A DNA stretch of 64,000 nt, taken from positions 1 through 64,000 of the forward strand of contig JAIQEV010000007.1 in NCBI GenBank assembly GCA_020073585.1, in the 5' to 3' direction. The notes below the pieces were generated by a model. The model was given only the letters and a program-made list of their open reading frames with translations. It searched no databases and was not told the DNA's origin. The position numbers and the translations under genes are program-made. This document shows, in pieces, positions 26,280 to 33,953 of this stretch. Origin of the DNA: Terriglobia bacterium (GTDB taxonomy: Bacteria; Acidobacteriota; Terriglobia; Acidiferrales; UBA7541). Numbering within the stretch: the first letter of the stretch is position 1; each line of letters opens with the position of its first letter.

Positions 26280-26328
26280 GCGAATTCGGGCGGCGGCCAT
26301 GCGGGCGCCGCCCGAATTCGCGTTTTCC
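26280..26328 (+). terminator. Rho-independent terminator after the UxaA genes
   Basis: GCGAATTCGGGCGGCG (26280-26295) pairs exactly with 26306-26321 around a 10-base loop, giving a 16-bp GC-rich stem, followed by GTTTTCC. This is the best intrinsic terminator in the window. It lies between the dehydratase and FAH-family genes, so the latter may be expressed at a lower level or from its own promoter. Confidence 0.75.
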
Positions 26329-26360
26329 GGCTGCGGCTTGACGACAAGTGAGGGCTTTCC

Positions 26361-27158
26361 ATGAAATATTGCCGGTTCCAATTCGAAGGCCAGGCGCAGT
26401 ATGGGCTGGTCGAATCGCTGGCGGGCAAAGAGATCATTACCCGTTTGCTGCTGGTTGCTCCCGAAGAAAGCGGAGGGGTGGAAAATGTTCCCTCCAAGCA
26501 TGTGGCCCATCTGCCTCTAAGCGAAGCGAAACTCCTGGCCCCGGTGCGGCCCTCGAAGATCGTCTGCGTGGGCCGGAACTATCGCGGACATGCCGCGGAA
26601 ATGGGCCACGAAATTCCCAAGCAGCCGCTGATTTTTTTCAAACCGCCTTCTTCGCTGCTGGCCACGGGAGAAACCATTCTTCGCCCGAAAAGCTCCCAGC
26701 GCACGCATTACGAAGGGGAACTGGGTGTGGTGATCGGAAAGCGCTGCCGCAAACTGGCCGGGGACGAGGACGTGCGTCCCTATATCCTGGGCTACACGGC
26801 AGTAAATGATTTCAGCGCGCGGGACTTGCAAGACGTTGACGGGCAGTGGGCGCGCGCCAAGGGGTTCGACACCTTCTGTCCAGTGGGGCCGCTGGTGACG
26901 GAACATCTGGATCCTTGGGCGGGCGTGGGCGTGGAAACGCGCGTGAATGGGGAAGTGCGCCAGCAGGGCAATACCCGGGATTTGATTTTTCCGCTCGATG
27001 CCATCATCCGCTTTGTTGCAGAGGTCATGACGCTTTTTCCCGGCGACTTGATCGCCACCGGCACACCCCAGGGAGTCGGGGCGGTCGTTTCCGGCGATGT
27101 GGTGGAGGTTAGCGTGGAAGGCGTAGGGACGCTGCGCAATCCAATCCGCGACGAGTAG
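26361..27158 (+). CDS. Fumarylacetoacetate hydrolase (FAH)-family protein
   Basis: This is a 265-residue protein. The family core begins at about residue 68 with IVCVGRNYRGHAAEMG. It includes HYEGELGVVIGK (metal-binding glutamates), YTAVNDFSARDLQ (metal-binding aspartate region), KGFDTFCPVGP and the closing GTPQGVGAVVSGDVVEVSVEGVG. Members hydrolyse or decarboxylate 2,4-dioxo or 2-hydroxydienoic acids. Some cleave 2,4-dioxo-3-deoxy-sugar acids, which would fit the UxaA-type dehydratase upstream. A terminator separates it from those genes. Confidence 0.88.
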   Translation: MKYCRFQFEGQAQYGLVESLAGKEIITRLLLVAPEESGGVENVPSKHVAHLPLSEAKLLAPVRPSKIVCVGRNYRGHAAEMGHEIPKQPLIFFKPPSSLLATGETILRPKSSQRTHYEGELGVVIGKRCRKLAGDEDVRPYILGYTAVNDFSARDLQDVDGQWARAKGFDTFCPVGPLVTEHLDPWAGVGVETRVNGEVRQQGNTRDLIFPLDAIIRFVAEVMTLFPGDLIATGTPQGVGAVVSGDVVEVSVEGVGTLRNPIRDE

Positions 27159-27299
27159 TGGAAGACGAAAAAGAAGATTCTCCGAAGACAGGTTCGACCG
27201 CACGACGGCAGGGTAATCTGATTTCCACAGAAAGCTTTTCTATCTTCTTTATATAGTGACATGCAGCGACGTAGTGCGAGCTGTGCGGATGGCCTATGG

Positions 27300-27315
27300 T
27301 ATAATGGTCGGACCA
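27300..27315 (+). promoter_or_regulatory. TATAAT -10 element overlapped by a FadR-like box
   Basis: TATAAT stands at 27300-27305 and runs into TGGTCGGACCA (27305-27315), a palindrome of the TGGT-N3-ACCA type bound by FadR/PdhR/LldR-like GntR regulators. No good -35 is visible. It lies 100 bases upstream of the aldehyde dehydrogenase gene. The FadR-type gene at 28.9 kb has a similar box on its own promoter. Confidence 0.65.
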
Positions 27316-27416
27316 AAAAGCTTCACCTAAGCTTGGCACTATGTTCGGCTGGCAGCAGCCTTCTCGATGGATAGAAGCGACCTGATGCCGAAAGACACCC
27401 CGGAGGAAGAGCAGCG

Positions 27417-28787
27417 ATGGCGATAGCCACGATTAACCCTGCAACAGGCGAGACCCTGAAAACTTTCGAACCGCTGAGCGACGCGCAGATCGAAGAGAAA
27501 CTGCAGCGCGCAAGCAGCGCGTTTGCCAAGCACCGCAAGATGCCCTTTGCGGAACGCACCCGGTTGATGCTCAAGGTGGCGGAGATCCTGGAAAAGGACA
27601 AGGAAGTTTTCGGCCGGGTAATGACCACGGAGATGGGCAAGACCTATCGCTCCGCGGTGGATGAAGTCCTGAAATGCGCATCGGGATGCCGCTACTACGC
27701 GGAGAACGCCGAGCGCTTTCTGGCGGATGAGGTCATCGCGACCAGCGCCAGCCGCAGCTTTGTGCGTTACCTTCCGATCGGTCCGGTCCTGGCGGTGATG
27801 CCGTGGAACTATCCCTTCTGGCAGGTGCTGCGCTTCGCCGCGCCGGCTTTGATGGCGGGCAACGTGGGGCTGCTGAAGCACGCGTCGAACGTGCCGCAAT
27901 CGGCGCTGGCCGTCGAGGATCTCTTCCGCAGGGCGGGTTTTGCCGAAGGCGTCTTTCAGACGCTGCTGATCGGCTCGGCCAAAGTCGACGGCATCCTCAA
28001 TGATCCGCGGGTCGTGGCGGCCACGCTTACGGGCAGCGAAGGCGCAGGGATTGAAGTGGGCATCGGCGCGGCCAAGCGCATCAAGAAGGTCGTGCTGGAG
28101 CTGGGCGGCAGCGATCCTTTCATTGTCATGTCGAGTGCGAATCTGGACGCCGCGGTGGAGACCGGCGTGAAGGCGCGGTGCGTGAACAACGGGCAATCGT
28201 GCATCGCCGCCAAGCGCTTTATCGTGGCCGAATCGATTGCCGAGGCCTTCGAACGCAAGTTCGTCGCGCGCATGGAGGCGCTGAAGGTGGGCGATCCGTT
28301 CGATGAGAGCGTGGACGTCGGGCCGCTGGCCACTCCGGACGGCGTGACCGATCTCGACCGGGACGTGCAGAAGTCGGTGCAGGCTGGTGCGCGGATTCTG
28401 ACTGGCGGCAAGAAGCTGCCGCGCCCGGGCAATTTTTATGCGCCGACGGTCCTGACGAACATTCCCAAGAATGCGCCCGCATACAAGGAAGAACTGTTCG
28501 GGCCGGTGGCGTGTATCTTCCGCGCAAAAGACGTGGACGACGCCATCCGTATCGCCAACGACACGCGCTTCGGGCTGGGCGCCAGCGCCTGGACCAACGA
28601 TAAAGCCGAGCGCGAGCGCTTCATCAACGATCTGGATGCGGGGATGGTGTTCATCAACAAGATGGTGGCCTCCGATCCGCGGGTCCCGTTTGGGGGTGTG
28701 AAGCAGTCCGGGCACGGGCGCGAGCTGAGCATCCACGGGATTCGGGAGTTTACGAACGCCAAGACGGTGTGGATCGAAGAGGCGTAA
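27417..28787 (+). CDS. NAD(P)-dependent aldehyde dehydrogenase, succinate-semialdehyde dehydrogenase-like
   Basis: This is a 456-residue protein with GGAGGA upstream of the start. It carries the cofactor-site GPVLAVMPWNYPFWQVLR, the general-base glutamate in VLELGGSDPFIVM, and the catalytic cysteine in NNGQSCIAAKRF. The shorter N-terminus (ATINPATGETLKTFEPLSD) and the sequence resemble the Sad/YneI-type semialdehyde dehydrogenases. It would oxidise succinate semialdehyde or a similar dicarboxylic semialdehyde, the expected end of a sugar-acid or aminobutyrate route. Its promoter carries a FadR-like box. Confidence 0.88.
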   Translation: MAIATINPATGETLKTFEPLSDAQIEEKLQRASSAFAKHRKMPFAERTRLMLKVAEILEKDKEVFGRVMTTEMGKTYRSAVDEVLKCASGCRYYAENAERFLADEVIATSASRSFVRYLPIGPVLAVMPWNYPFWQVLRFAAPALMAGNVGLLKHASNVPQSALAVEDLFRRAGFAEGVFQTLLIGSAKVDGILNDPRVVAATLTGSEGAGIEVGIGAAKRIKKVVLELGGSDPFIVMSSANLDAAVETGVKARCVNNGQSCIAAKRFIVAESIAEAFERKFVARMEALKVGDPFDESVDVGPLATPDGVTDLDRDVQKSVQAGARILTGGKKLPRPGNFYAPTVLTNIPKNAPAYKEELFGPVACIFRAKDVDDAIRIANDTRFGLGASAWTNDKAERERFINDLDAGMVFINKMVASDPRVPFGGVKQSGHGRELSIHGIREFTNAKTVWIEEA

Positions 28788-28793
28788 AAAGAA

Positions 28794-28832
28794 TTGCCTG
28801 GCTATTGGTCCTGTGATATGGTGGTCATACCA
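28794..28832 (+). promoter_or_regulatory. Promoter of the FadR-type regulator operon with its operator
   Basis: TTGCCT (28794-28799), 17 bases, TATGGT (28817-28822). The box TGGTCATACCA (28822-28832) follows at once and overlaps the -10. The TGGT-N3-ACCA palindrome matches the one at 27305-27315. A protein bound here would block the polymerase, so autorepression by the downstream FadR-type regulator is likely. Confidence 0.7.
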
Positions 28833-28944
28833 ATGGACCGGTGCATGGCTAATCTTGACCTGAAATTTTGTTCTGAGCTTCTGCCGCTGTACCGCAGCTA
28901 AAGCACAGCCTATCAGGCGATTCGTTATGCGTAGGGAGAACATC

Positions 28945-29664
28945 GTGTACAAAGCAGTTCAGTCTTTGCGCTTGTACGAGCAGATCGTTCAACAGATCGA
29001 GGAGTCGATTCAGAAGGGCGCGCTCAAGGCGGGCGATCAATTGCCCGCGGAACGTGAGCTTGCTCAACGGTTTGGGGTCAGCCGCACCGCCGTCCGGGAA
29101 GCCGTCAAGGCCCTGCATGAAAAGGGTTTGGTGGAGGCCTATTCGGGCCGCGGCACCTTCATTACCAACGGCACCTCGCAAGCCATCCGGCAGTCGTTCG
29201 ATCTGATGATTAAATTTGGGCAGTCGGACGGGTCCGCGCATCTCGCGGAAATGCGCGCCATACTCGAGCCGGAGATTGCCGCTCTAGCGGCGAGCCGCGC
29301 GGATGAGGCGCATCTGGCCGTCATGCGCGAGGCGGTCGCCGTCATGGACCGTTCCATGGAGGATCCCAACGCGTTCATCGAGGCGGATCTCGATTTTCAT
29401 CTGGCCCTGGCCGAAGCGGCGGCCAACCCCCTGATTTTGTCGGTGACCGACTCCATCGTGGGGTTGCTGCGCGAGCAGCGCATGCGCATCTTTTTGGCCC
29501 CGGGCGGTCCGGAGCGCGGACAATCTCACCACAAACGTGTTCTCGATGCCGTGGAGCGTCGCGATCCGGACGGCGCGCGGGAAGCGATGCGTGCGCACTT
29601 GCGACAGGTCCGGGAGGATTCGCAAGACGCGTCCGGGGGGCAGGTACCGGGCGTTACGAAATAA
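28945..29664 (+). CDS. FadR-type GntR regulator with FCD domain
   Basis: The start is taken at GTG 28945 because GGGAG lies 7 bases upstream; ATG 28927 adds six residues. This gives 239 residues. The winged helix is at about 8-70 (LYEQIVQQIEESIQKGALKAG, then QRFGVSRTAVREAVKALHEKG). The C-terminal FCD domain includes EMRAILEPEIAALAASRADEAHL and the histidine-containing DFHLALAEAAANPL. It leads an operon with a dehydrogenase and 2-oxoacid dehydrogenase subunits, so a 2-oxo- or hydroxyacid is the likely effector. Matching boxes lie on its own promoter and on that of the aldehyde dehydrogenase. Confidence 0.88.
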   Translation: MYKAVQSLRLYEQIVQQIEESIQKGALKAGDQLPAERELAQRFGVSRTAVREAVKALHEKGLVEAYSGRGTFITNGTSQAIRQSFDLMIKFGQSDGSAHLAEMRAILEPEIAALAASRADEAHLAVMREAVAVMDRSMEDPNAFIEADLDFHLALAEAAANPLILSVTDSIVGLLREQRMRIFLAPGGPERGQSHHKRVLDAVERRDPDGAREAMRAHLRQVREDSQDASGGQVPGVTK

Positions 29665-29690
29665 GTTCAATAGGCTGGAGACGGAGAGCG

Positions 29691-30572
29691 ATGGCAAATC
29701 TTGGGTTTGTAGGCCTCGGAGTAATGGGCAGTCAGATGGTGAGCCGGCTGCTGGACAAGGGCCACACGGTGACGGGTTACAACCGCACGCGTGGGAAGGC
29801 CGAATGGCTGATCAAGAAGGGCATGAAGTGGGCCGATTCGCCGCGCGCGGTGGCAGCCGCGGCTGACGTGACCTTTTCCATGGTTACCAATACCAAGGCG
29901 CTGATGGCCATCATGGAAGGACCGGACGGGATATTGGCCGGGGTTACCAAGGGCAAGGCGCTGGTGGACATGAGCACCATCAGCCCGGAAGCGAGCCGCA
30001 GCCTGGCCGCCAAGGTGCGGGAAAAGGGCGCGGACCTGGTGGATGCGCCGGTTTCCGGAAGCGTGATTACGCTGCAGGAAGGGAAGCTGTCGGTGATGGT
30101 CGGCGGGCGCAAGGAAACGTTCGAGCGGGTGCAGCCGCTGCTGCTGGACATCGGCCCGAAGGTCACCCACGTGGGGGACAACGGGCTGGCGCTGGCGATG
30201 AAGATCGCCGTGAATCTGAGCCTGGCCGTGCAGATGCTGGCGTATTCCGAAGGGGTGCTGCTGGCGGAGAAGAGCGGAGTGGCGCGCGAGGTCGCGGTGG
30301 ACGTGCTCACGCACAGCGTGGTGGCGTCGCCGATGGTGCAGTACCGCGGGCCGTTCATTCTGAAGATGCCCGACGAGGCGTGGTTCAACGTGAACATGAT
30401 GCAGAAGGACATGCTGCTGGCTCTGGAGCTGGGGCGGCAGCTCGACGTGCCGCTGCCGACGACCGCGGTGACCAACGAATTTCTGACCGCCGCGCGGGGC
30501 ATGGGCATGGTGGAGCAGGATTTCGCCGTGCTGTTTGACGTGCTGGCCCGCATGTCGGGAGTTGCGAAATGA
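29691..30572 (+). CDS. Beta-hydroxyacid dehydrogenase (GarR/HIBADH family)
   Basis: This is a 293-residue protein. The Rossmann motif is at the N-terminus (LGFVGLGVMGSQMVSRLLDKG), with NRTRGKAE after strand 2, which suggests NADP preference. The substrate motif is VDAPVSGSVITLQEGKLSVMVGG. The catalytic lysine is in LALAMKIAVNLSLAVQ. It resembles tartronate semialdehyde reductase and 3-hydroxyisobutyrate dehydrogenase. The stop overlaps the E1 alpha start (ATGA), so it is coupled to the oxoacid dehydrogenase genes and may supply or remove their substrate. Confidence 0.87.
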   Translation: MANLGFVGLGVMGSQMVSRLLDKGHTVTGYNRTRGKAEWLIKKGMKWADSPRAVAAAADVTFSMVTNTKALMAIMEGPDGILAGVTKGKALVDMSTISPEASRSLAAKVREKGADLVDAPVSGSVITLQEGKLSVMVGGRKETFERVQPLLLDIGPKVTHVGDNGLALAMKIAVNLSLAVQMLAYSEGVLLAEKSGVAREVAVDVLTHSVVASPMVQYRGPFILKMPDEAWFNVNMMQKDMLLALELGRQLDVPLPTTAVTNEFLTAARGMGMVEQDFAVLFDVLARMSGVAK

Positions 30573-31567
30573 CGATAGCCGCCGGGAGCTCCGAGACGCA
30601 GACCGCGCTCGGCGTCCAGCAGTGGATGGGCATGTACAGGCAGATGCTGAGCATCCGCCTGTTCGAAGAGCAGGTCAACGAATTGTACAAGCGCGCGCTG
30701 ATGCCGGGCCTGGCCCATCTGTACTCGGGGGAAGAGGCCGTGGCGGTGGGGATCTGCGAGGCGCTGCGGGGCGACGACTACATCACCAGCACGCATCGCG
30801 GGCACGGGCACTGCCTGGCCAAGGGCGCCACGCCGGACCGCATGTTCGCGGAGCTGCTGGGCAAGGAAGCGGGCTACTGCCGCGGCAAGGGCGGCTCGAT
30901 GCACATCGCCGACCCCAAGACGGGCAACCTGGGCGCGAACGCCATCGTGGGCGGGAGCGCGGGGATTGCCACGGGCGCGGCGTTTTCCGCCAAGCAGCTG
31001 AAGACCGGGCAGGTGGCGGTGTGCTTCTTCGGTGAGGGCGCGCTGGGACAGGGCCTCTTCTACGAAGTGATGAACCTGGCGCAGCTCTGGAAGCTGCCGG
31101 TGATCTACGTCTGCGAAAATAATCTGTATAACGAGTACACGCACTACACGGAAACGACGGCGGGGGACATTCTGGCGCGGGGCACGGCGTTCGGGCTGCA
31201 TGCGGAGAGCGTGGACGGGCAGGATGTGCGCGCGGTGCATGCGACGGCCGCGCGGCTCGTCGAGCGGGCGCGGCGCGGCGAGGGGCCGGCGCTGCTGATG
31301 TGCAAGACCTACCGCTACACCGGCCATCATGTCGGCGACATCAGCCGCGAATACTACCGTTCGAAGCAGGAAGAGCAGCACTGGATGGGGGAGCGCGATC
31401 CCATCAAGCTGTTCGCGGGCTGGCTCCTCGAGCAGAAGCACGCGGAGAAGGCCCAGCTCGAGGGGATTTACGCGGAGATCGAAACGCAAATGAAGAAAGC
31501 CGTCGAGTTCGCCGTGGCGGCGCCCTATCCCGGTCTGGACCAAGTGGAGCAAGACATTTATGCCTGA
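30569..31567 (+). CDS. 2-oxoacid/acetoin dehydrogenase E1 component, alpha subunit
   Basis: This is a 332-residue protein. It has the alpha-subunit entry SGEEAVAVGICEALRGDDYI, THRGHGHCLAKG, GGSMHIADPKTG and the ThDP/Mg motif CFFGEGALGQGLFYEVMNLA with CENN. The motif reads GEG (Glu156) where GDG is usual, a conservative change at a metal ligand. The closest family is AcoA of the acetoin dehydrogenase complex. It overlaps its neighbours on both sides. With E1 beta it would decarboxylate a 2-oxoacid or cleave acetoin and pass the acyl group to the lipoyl domain of the E2 encoded downstream. Confidence 0.88.
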   Translation: MTIAAGSSETQTALGVQQWMGMYRQMLSIRLFEEQVNELYKRALMPGLAHLYSGEEAVAVGICEALRGDDYITSTHRGHGHCLAKGATPDRMFAELLGKEAGYCRGKGGSMHIADPKTGNLGANAIVGGSAGIATGAAFSAKQLKTGQVAVCFFGEGALGQGLFYEVMNLAQLWKLPVIYVCENNLYNEYTHYTETTAGDILARGTAFGLHAESVDGQDVRAVHATAARLVERARRGEGPALLMCKTYRYTGHHVGDISREYYRSKQEEQHWMGERDPIKLFAGWLLEQKHAEKAQLEGIYAEIETQMKKAVEFAVAAPYPGLDQVEQDIYA

Positions 31568-32555
31568 AGCAGCCGTGCGGGAATTGACGTTCGCGCAAGC
31601 GATCAAAGAAGCGCTGGCCGAAGAGATGCGCCGCGATCCGAAGGTGTGCATTCTCGGCGAGGATGTGGCCGAAGCCGGCACGCCGTTCAAGGTGCTGTCG
31701 GGCCTGGTGGAAGAGTTCGGCACGGAGCGCGTGATTGATACGCCGATTTCGGAAGCCGGGTTCACGGGCCTCGCGGTGGGCGCGGCCATGACCGGCGTGC
31801 GTCCCGTGGTGGACATCATGTTCGGGGACTTCATCACGCTGACGATGGATCAGATGGTGAATCAGGCGGCCAAGGTGCATTACATGTCGGGGGGCACGTG
31901 GAAGGTCCCGATGGTGATGCGCACGACGCTGGGCGCCGCGCGGCGTTCGGCGGCGCAGCATTCGCAGTCGCTGCATGCGTGGTTCAGCCACGTTCCGGGG
32001 CTCAAGGTGGTGCTGCCATCCACGCCGTACGATGCCAAGGGGCTGCTGAAGACGGCGATCCGCGACGAGAACCCGGTGGTCTTTTTCGAAGACAAGATGA
32101 TGTACAAGCTGAAGGGGCCGGTGCCCGCCGAGGAGTACACCATTCCGCTGGGCTTGGCCGACGTGAAGCGCGTGGGCCGCGACATCACCCTGGTGGCCAC
32201 CAGCAGCATGGTGCAGGTGGCGCTGGGCGCGGCGAAGCTTTTGGAAGAGGCGGGGATCAGCGCCGAGGTGGTTGATCCGCGCACGACCTGGCCGCTCGAC
32301 GAGAAGACCATCGTCGAATCGGTCAAGAAGACCTCCCGGGCCATCGTCATGGACGAAGGCTATGGGCGGTACGGCGTGGCGGCGGAAATCGCCGCGGTGA
32401 TCGCCGAAGGCGCATTTTATCAACTGGACGGGCCGGTGAAGCGCATGGGGGCCATGCACGTTCCGATTCCGTTCTCGCCGCCGCTCGAAGATGCAACCTT
32501 GCCCACCGACCGCACGGTGTTCGAAGCGGCCCGTGCGCTCTGTAGCCGTTCTTAA
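31560..32555 (+). CDS. 2-oxoacid/acetoin dehydrogenase E1 component, beta subunit
   Basis: This is a 331-residue protein starting 8 bases before the alpha-subunit stop. Typical motifs are the N-terminal LTFAQAIKEALAEEMRRDP, the glutamate in DTPISEAGFTGLAVGAAMTG that activates ThDP, and the C-terminal transketolase fold VDPRTTWPLDEKTIVESV with MDEGYGRYGV. The overlap indicates 1:1 synthesis with the alpha subunit. It belongs to the AcoB/PdhB family. Confidence 0.9.
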   Translation: MPEAAVRELTFAQAIKEALAEEMRRDPKVCILGEDVAEAGTPFKVLSGLVEEFGTERVIDTPISEAGFTGLAVGAAMTGVRPVVDIMFGDFITLTMDQMVNQAAKVHYMSGGTWKVPMVMRTTLGAARRSAAQHSQSLHAWFSHVPGLKVVLPSTPYDAKGLLKTAIRDENPVVFFEDKMMYKLKGPVPAEEYTIPLGLADVKRVGRDITLVATSSMVQVALGAAKLLEEAGISAEVVDPRTTWPLDEKTIVESVKKTSRAIVMDEGYGRYGVAAEIAAVIAEGAFYQLDGPVKRMGAMHVPIPFSPPLEDATLPTDRTVFEAARALCSRS

Positions 32556-32577
32556 GATTGCAACAAGGAGACCTGCC

Positions 32578-33924
32578 GTGGCATTGCCGACACATGGATT
32601 GATGGCCGTTGATTGGGAGCAGAGGATCGATTACGACCGGCTGCGGCGCGAGCGCCTGGCCCGGGTGAAAGCGCATCTGGCCAAGTCCTCGATGGGCGCG
32701 CTGCTGTGCTTCGACATGAACAACGTGCGCTACATCACCGCCACGCACATCGGCACCTGGGCGCAGGACAAGATGAGCCGGTTCACGCTGCTGCCGCAGA
32801 AGGACGAGCCCATCCTGTGGGACTTCGGATCGGCGGCCAAGCACCATCAGTTGCATTGTCCGTGGCTCGGAGAGCGTTCGCGGCCGGGCATCGGCATGCT
32901 GCGCGGAGCCATGTCGCCGGAGATGGGCCGCGCCGAAGACGTGGCCAAAAAGATCCGCATCGAGCTGGAGAAGCGCGGGCTGCACAAGGAGCCGGTGGGA
33001 GTGGACATCATCGAGCCACCGATCCTCTTCGCCCTGCAGAAGGAAGGAATCAGCATCGTCGACGGGCAGCAGCTCATGTCCGATGTGCGCTTGATCAAGA
33101 CCCAGGACGAGATCGCGCTGCTGAATACCTCGGCGATGATGGTGGACGCGGCTTACGACGAGCTGTACCGGGCGATGAAGCCGGGCATGAGCGAGAACCA
33201 GGCGGTCGGGCTGGTCAGCAAGGTGCTCTACGATCTCGGCTCGGAGTACGTGGAGGCGGTGAACGCGATTTCCGGAGAGCGCTGCAACCCGCACCCGCAC
33301 GTTTTTTCGGACCGCATCCTGCGGCCCGGCGATCCGGTGTATTACGATGTGCTGCATTCGTTCATGGGCTACCGCACCTGCTACTACCGCACCTTCACCA
33401 TCGGCTATGCATCGCACGCGATGACCGACGCCTACAAGCGCTGCCGCGAGTATCTGGATGCGGCGATTTCGCTGGTGCGGCCCGGGCGCACGACCGCGGA
33501 GATCGCCGCGGTGTGGCCGAAGGCGCAGGAGTTCGGCTTCCCGAGTGAAGAGGCGGCGTTCGCGCTGCAATACGGCCACGGCATTGGGCTGGCCATCTGG
33601 GAAAAGCCGGTGATCAGCCGGCTGGTTTCGCTGGAGCACTCCTGCGAGATCAAGCCGGGCATGGTGTTCGCGCTGGAGACCTTCTGGCCTTCCACCGACG
33701 GCTGGAGCGCGGCGCGCATCGAGGAAGAGATCGTGGTGACGGAAACCGGGCACGAAGTGATCACGCGCTTCCCGGCGGAAGAACTGCTGGTCGCGGGCTC
33801 GCACTATGTGTCGGTGAAGGGGCCGCTGCCGACGCTGCGCGAGCACGATCCGGAGCCGAGCCACCGCGTCAAGGAGATGATCGCCGCAAGCGCCAAGGTG
33901 GAAGGAGTCGGAGTCAAGAGCTGA
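32578..33924 (+). CDS. M24-family (creatinase/prolidase fold) protein lacking one metal ligand
   Basis: The start is GTG 32578 with AAGGAG 7 bases upstream, giving 448 residues. An N-terminal creatinase-like domain (about 1-170) is followed by the pita-bread catalytic fold. Expected metal ligands are Asp257 (PVYYDVL), His334 (YGHGIGLAIW), Glu367 (FALETFW) and Glu382/383 (RIEEEIVV). The second aspartate, 11 residues after the first, is replaced by Cys268 (GYRTCYYRTF). The protein may therefore not be a normal two-metal aminopeptidase; creatinase-like or DMSP-lyase-like non-peptidase members are precedents. It sits between the E1 beta and E2 genes, an unusual place for a peptidase. Confidence 0.8.
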   Translation: MALPTHGLMAVDWEQRIDYDRLRRERLARVKAHLAKSSMGALLCFDMNNVRYITATHIGTWAQDKMSRFTLLPQKDEPILWDFGSAAKHHQLHCPWLGERSRPGIGMLRGAMSPEMGRAEDVAKKIRIELEKRGLHKEPVGVDIIEPPILFALQKEGISIVDGQQLMSDVRLIKTQDEIALLNTSAMMVDAAYDELYRAMKPGMSENQAVGLVSKVLYDLGSEYVEAVNAISGERCNPHPHVFSDRILRPGDPVYYDVLHSFMGYRTCYYRTFTIGYASHAMTDAYKRCREYLDAAISLVRPGRTTAEIAAVWPKAQEFGFPSEEAAFALQYGHGIGLAIWEKPVISRLVSLEHSCEIKPGMVFALETFWPSTDGWSAARIEEEIVVTETGHEVITRFPAEELLVAGSHYVSVKGPLPTLREHDPEPSHRVKEMIAASAKVEGVGVKS

Positions 33925-33953
33925 GGGCGCGGCCTTCACCTTTCTCACTGACC

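Noticed and set aside
22070-33924. Creatinine degradation pathway (creatininase-like gene, M24 creatinase-like gene)
   Set aside because: The two genes are 10 kb apart in different operons, no sarcosine oxidase is present, and the motifs do not single out creatinine enzymes.
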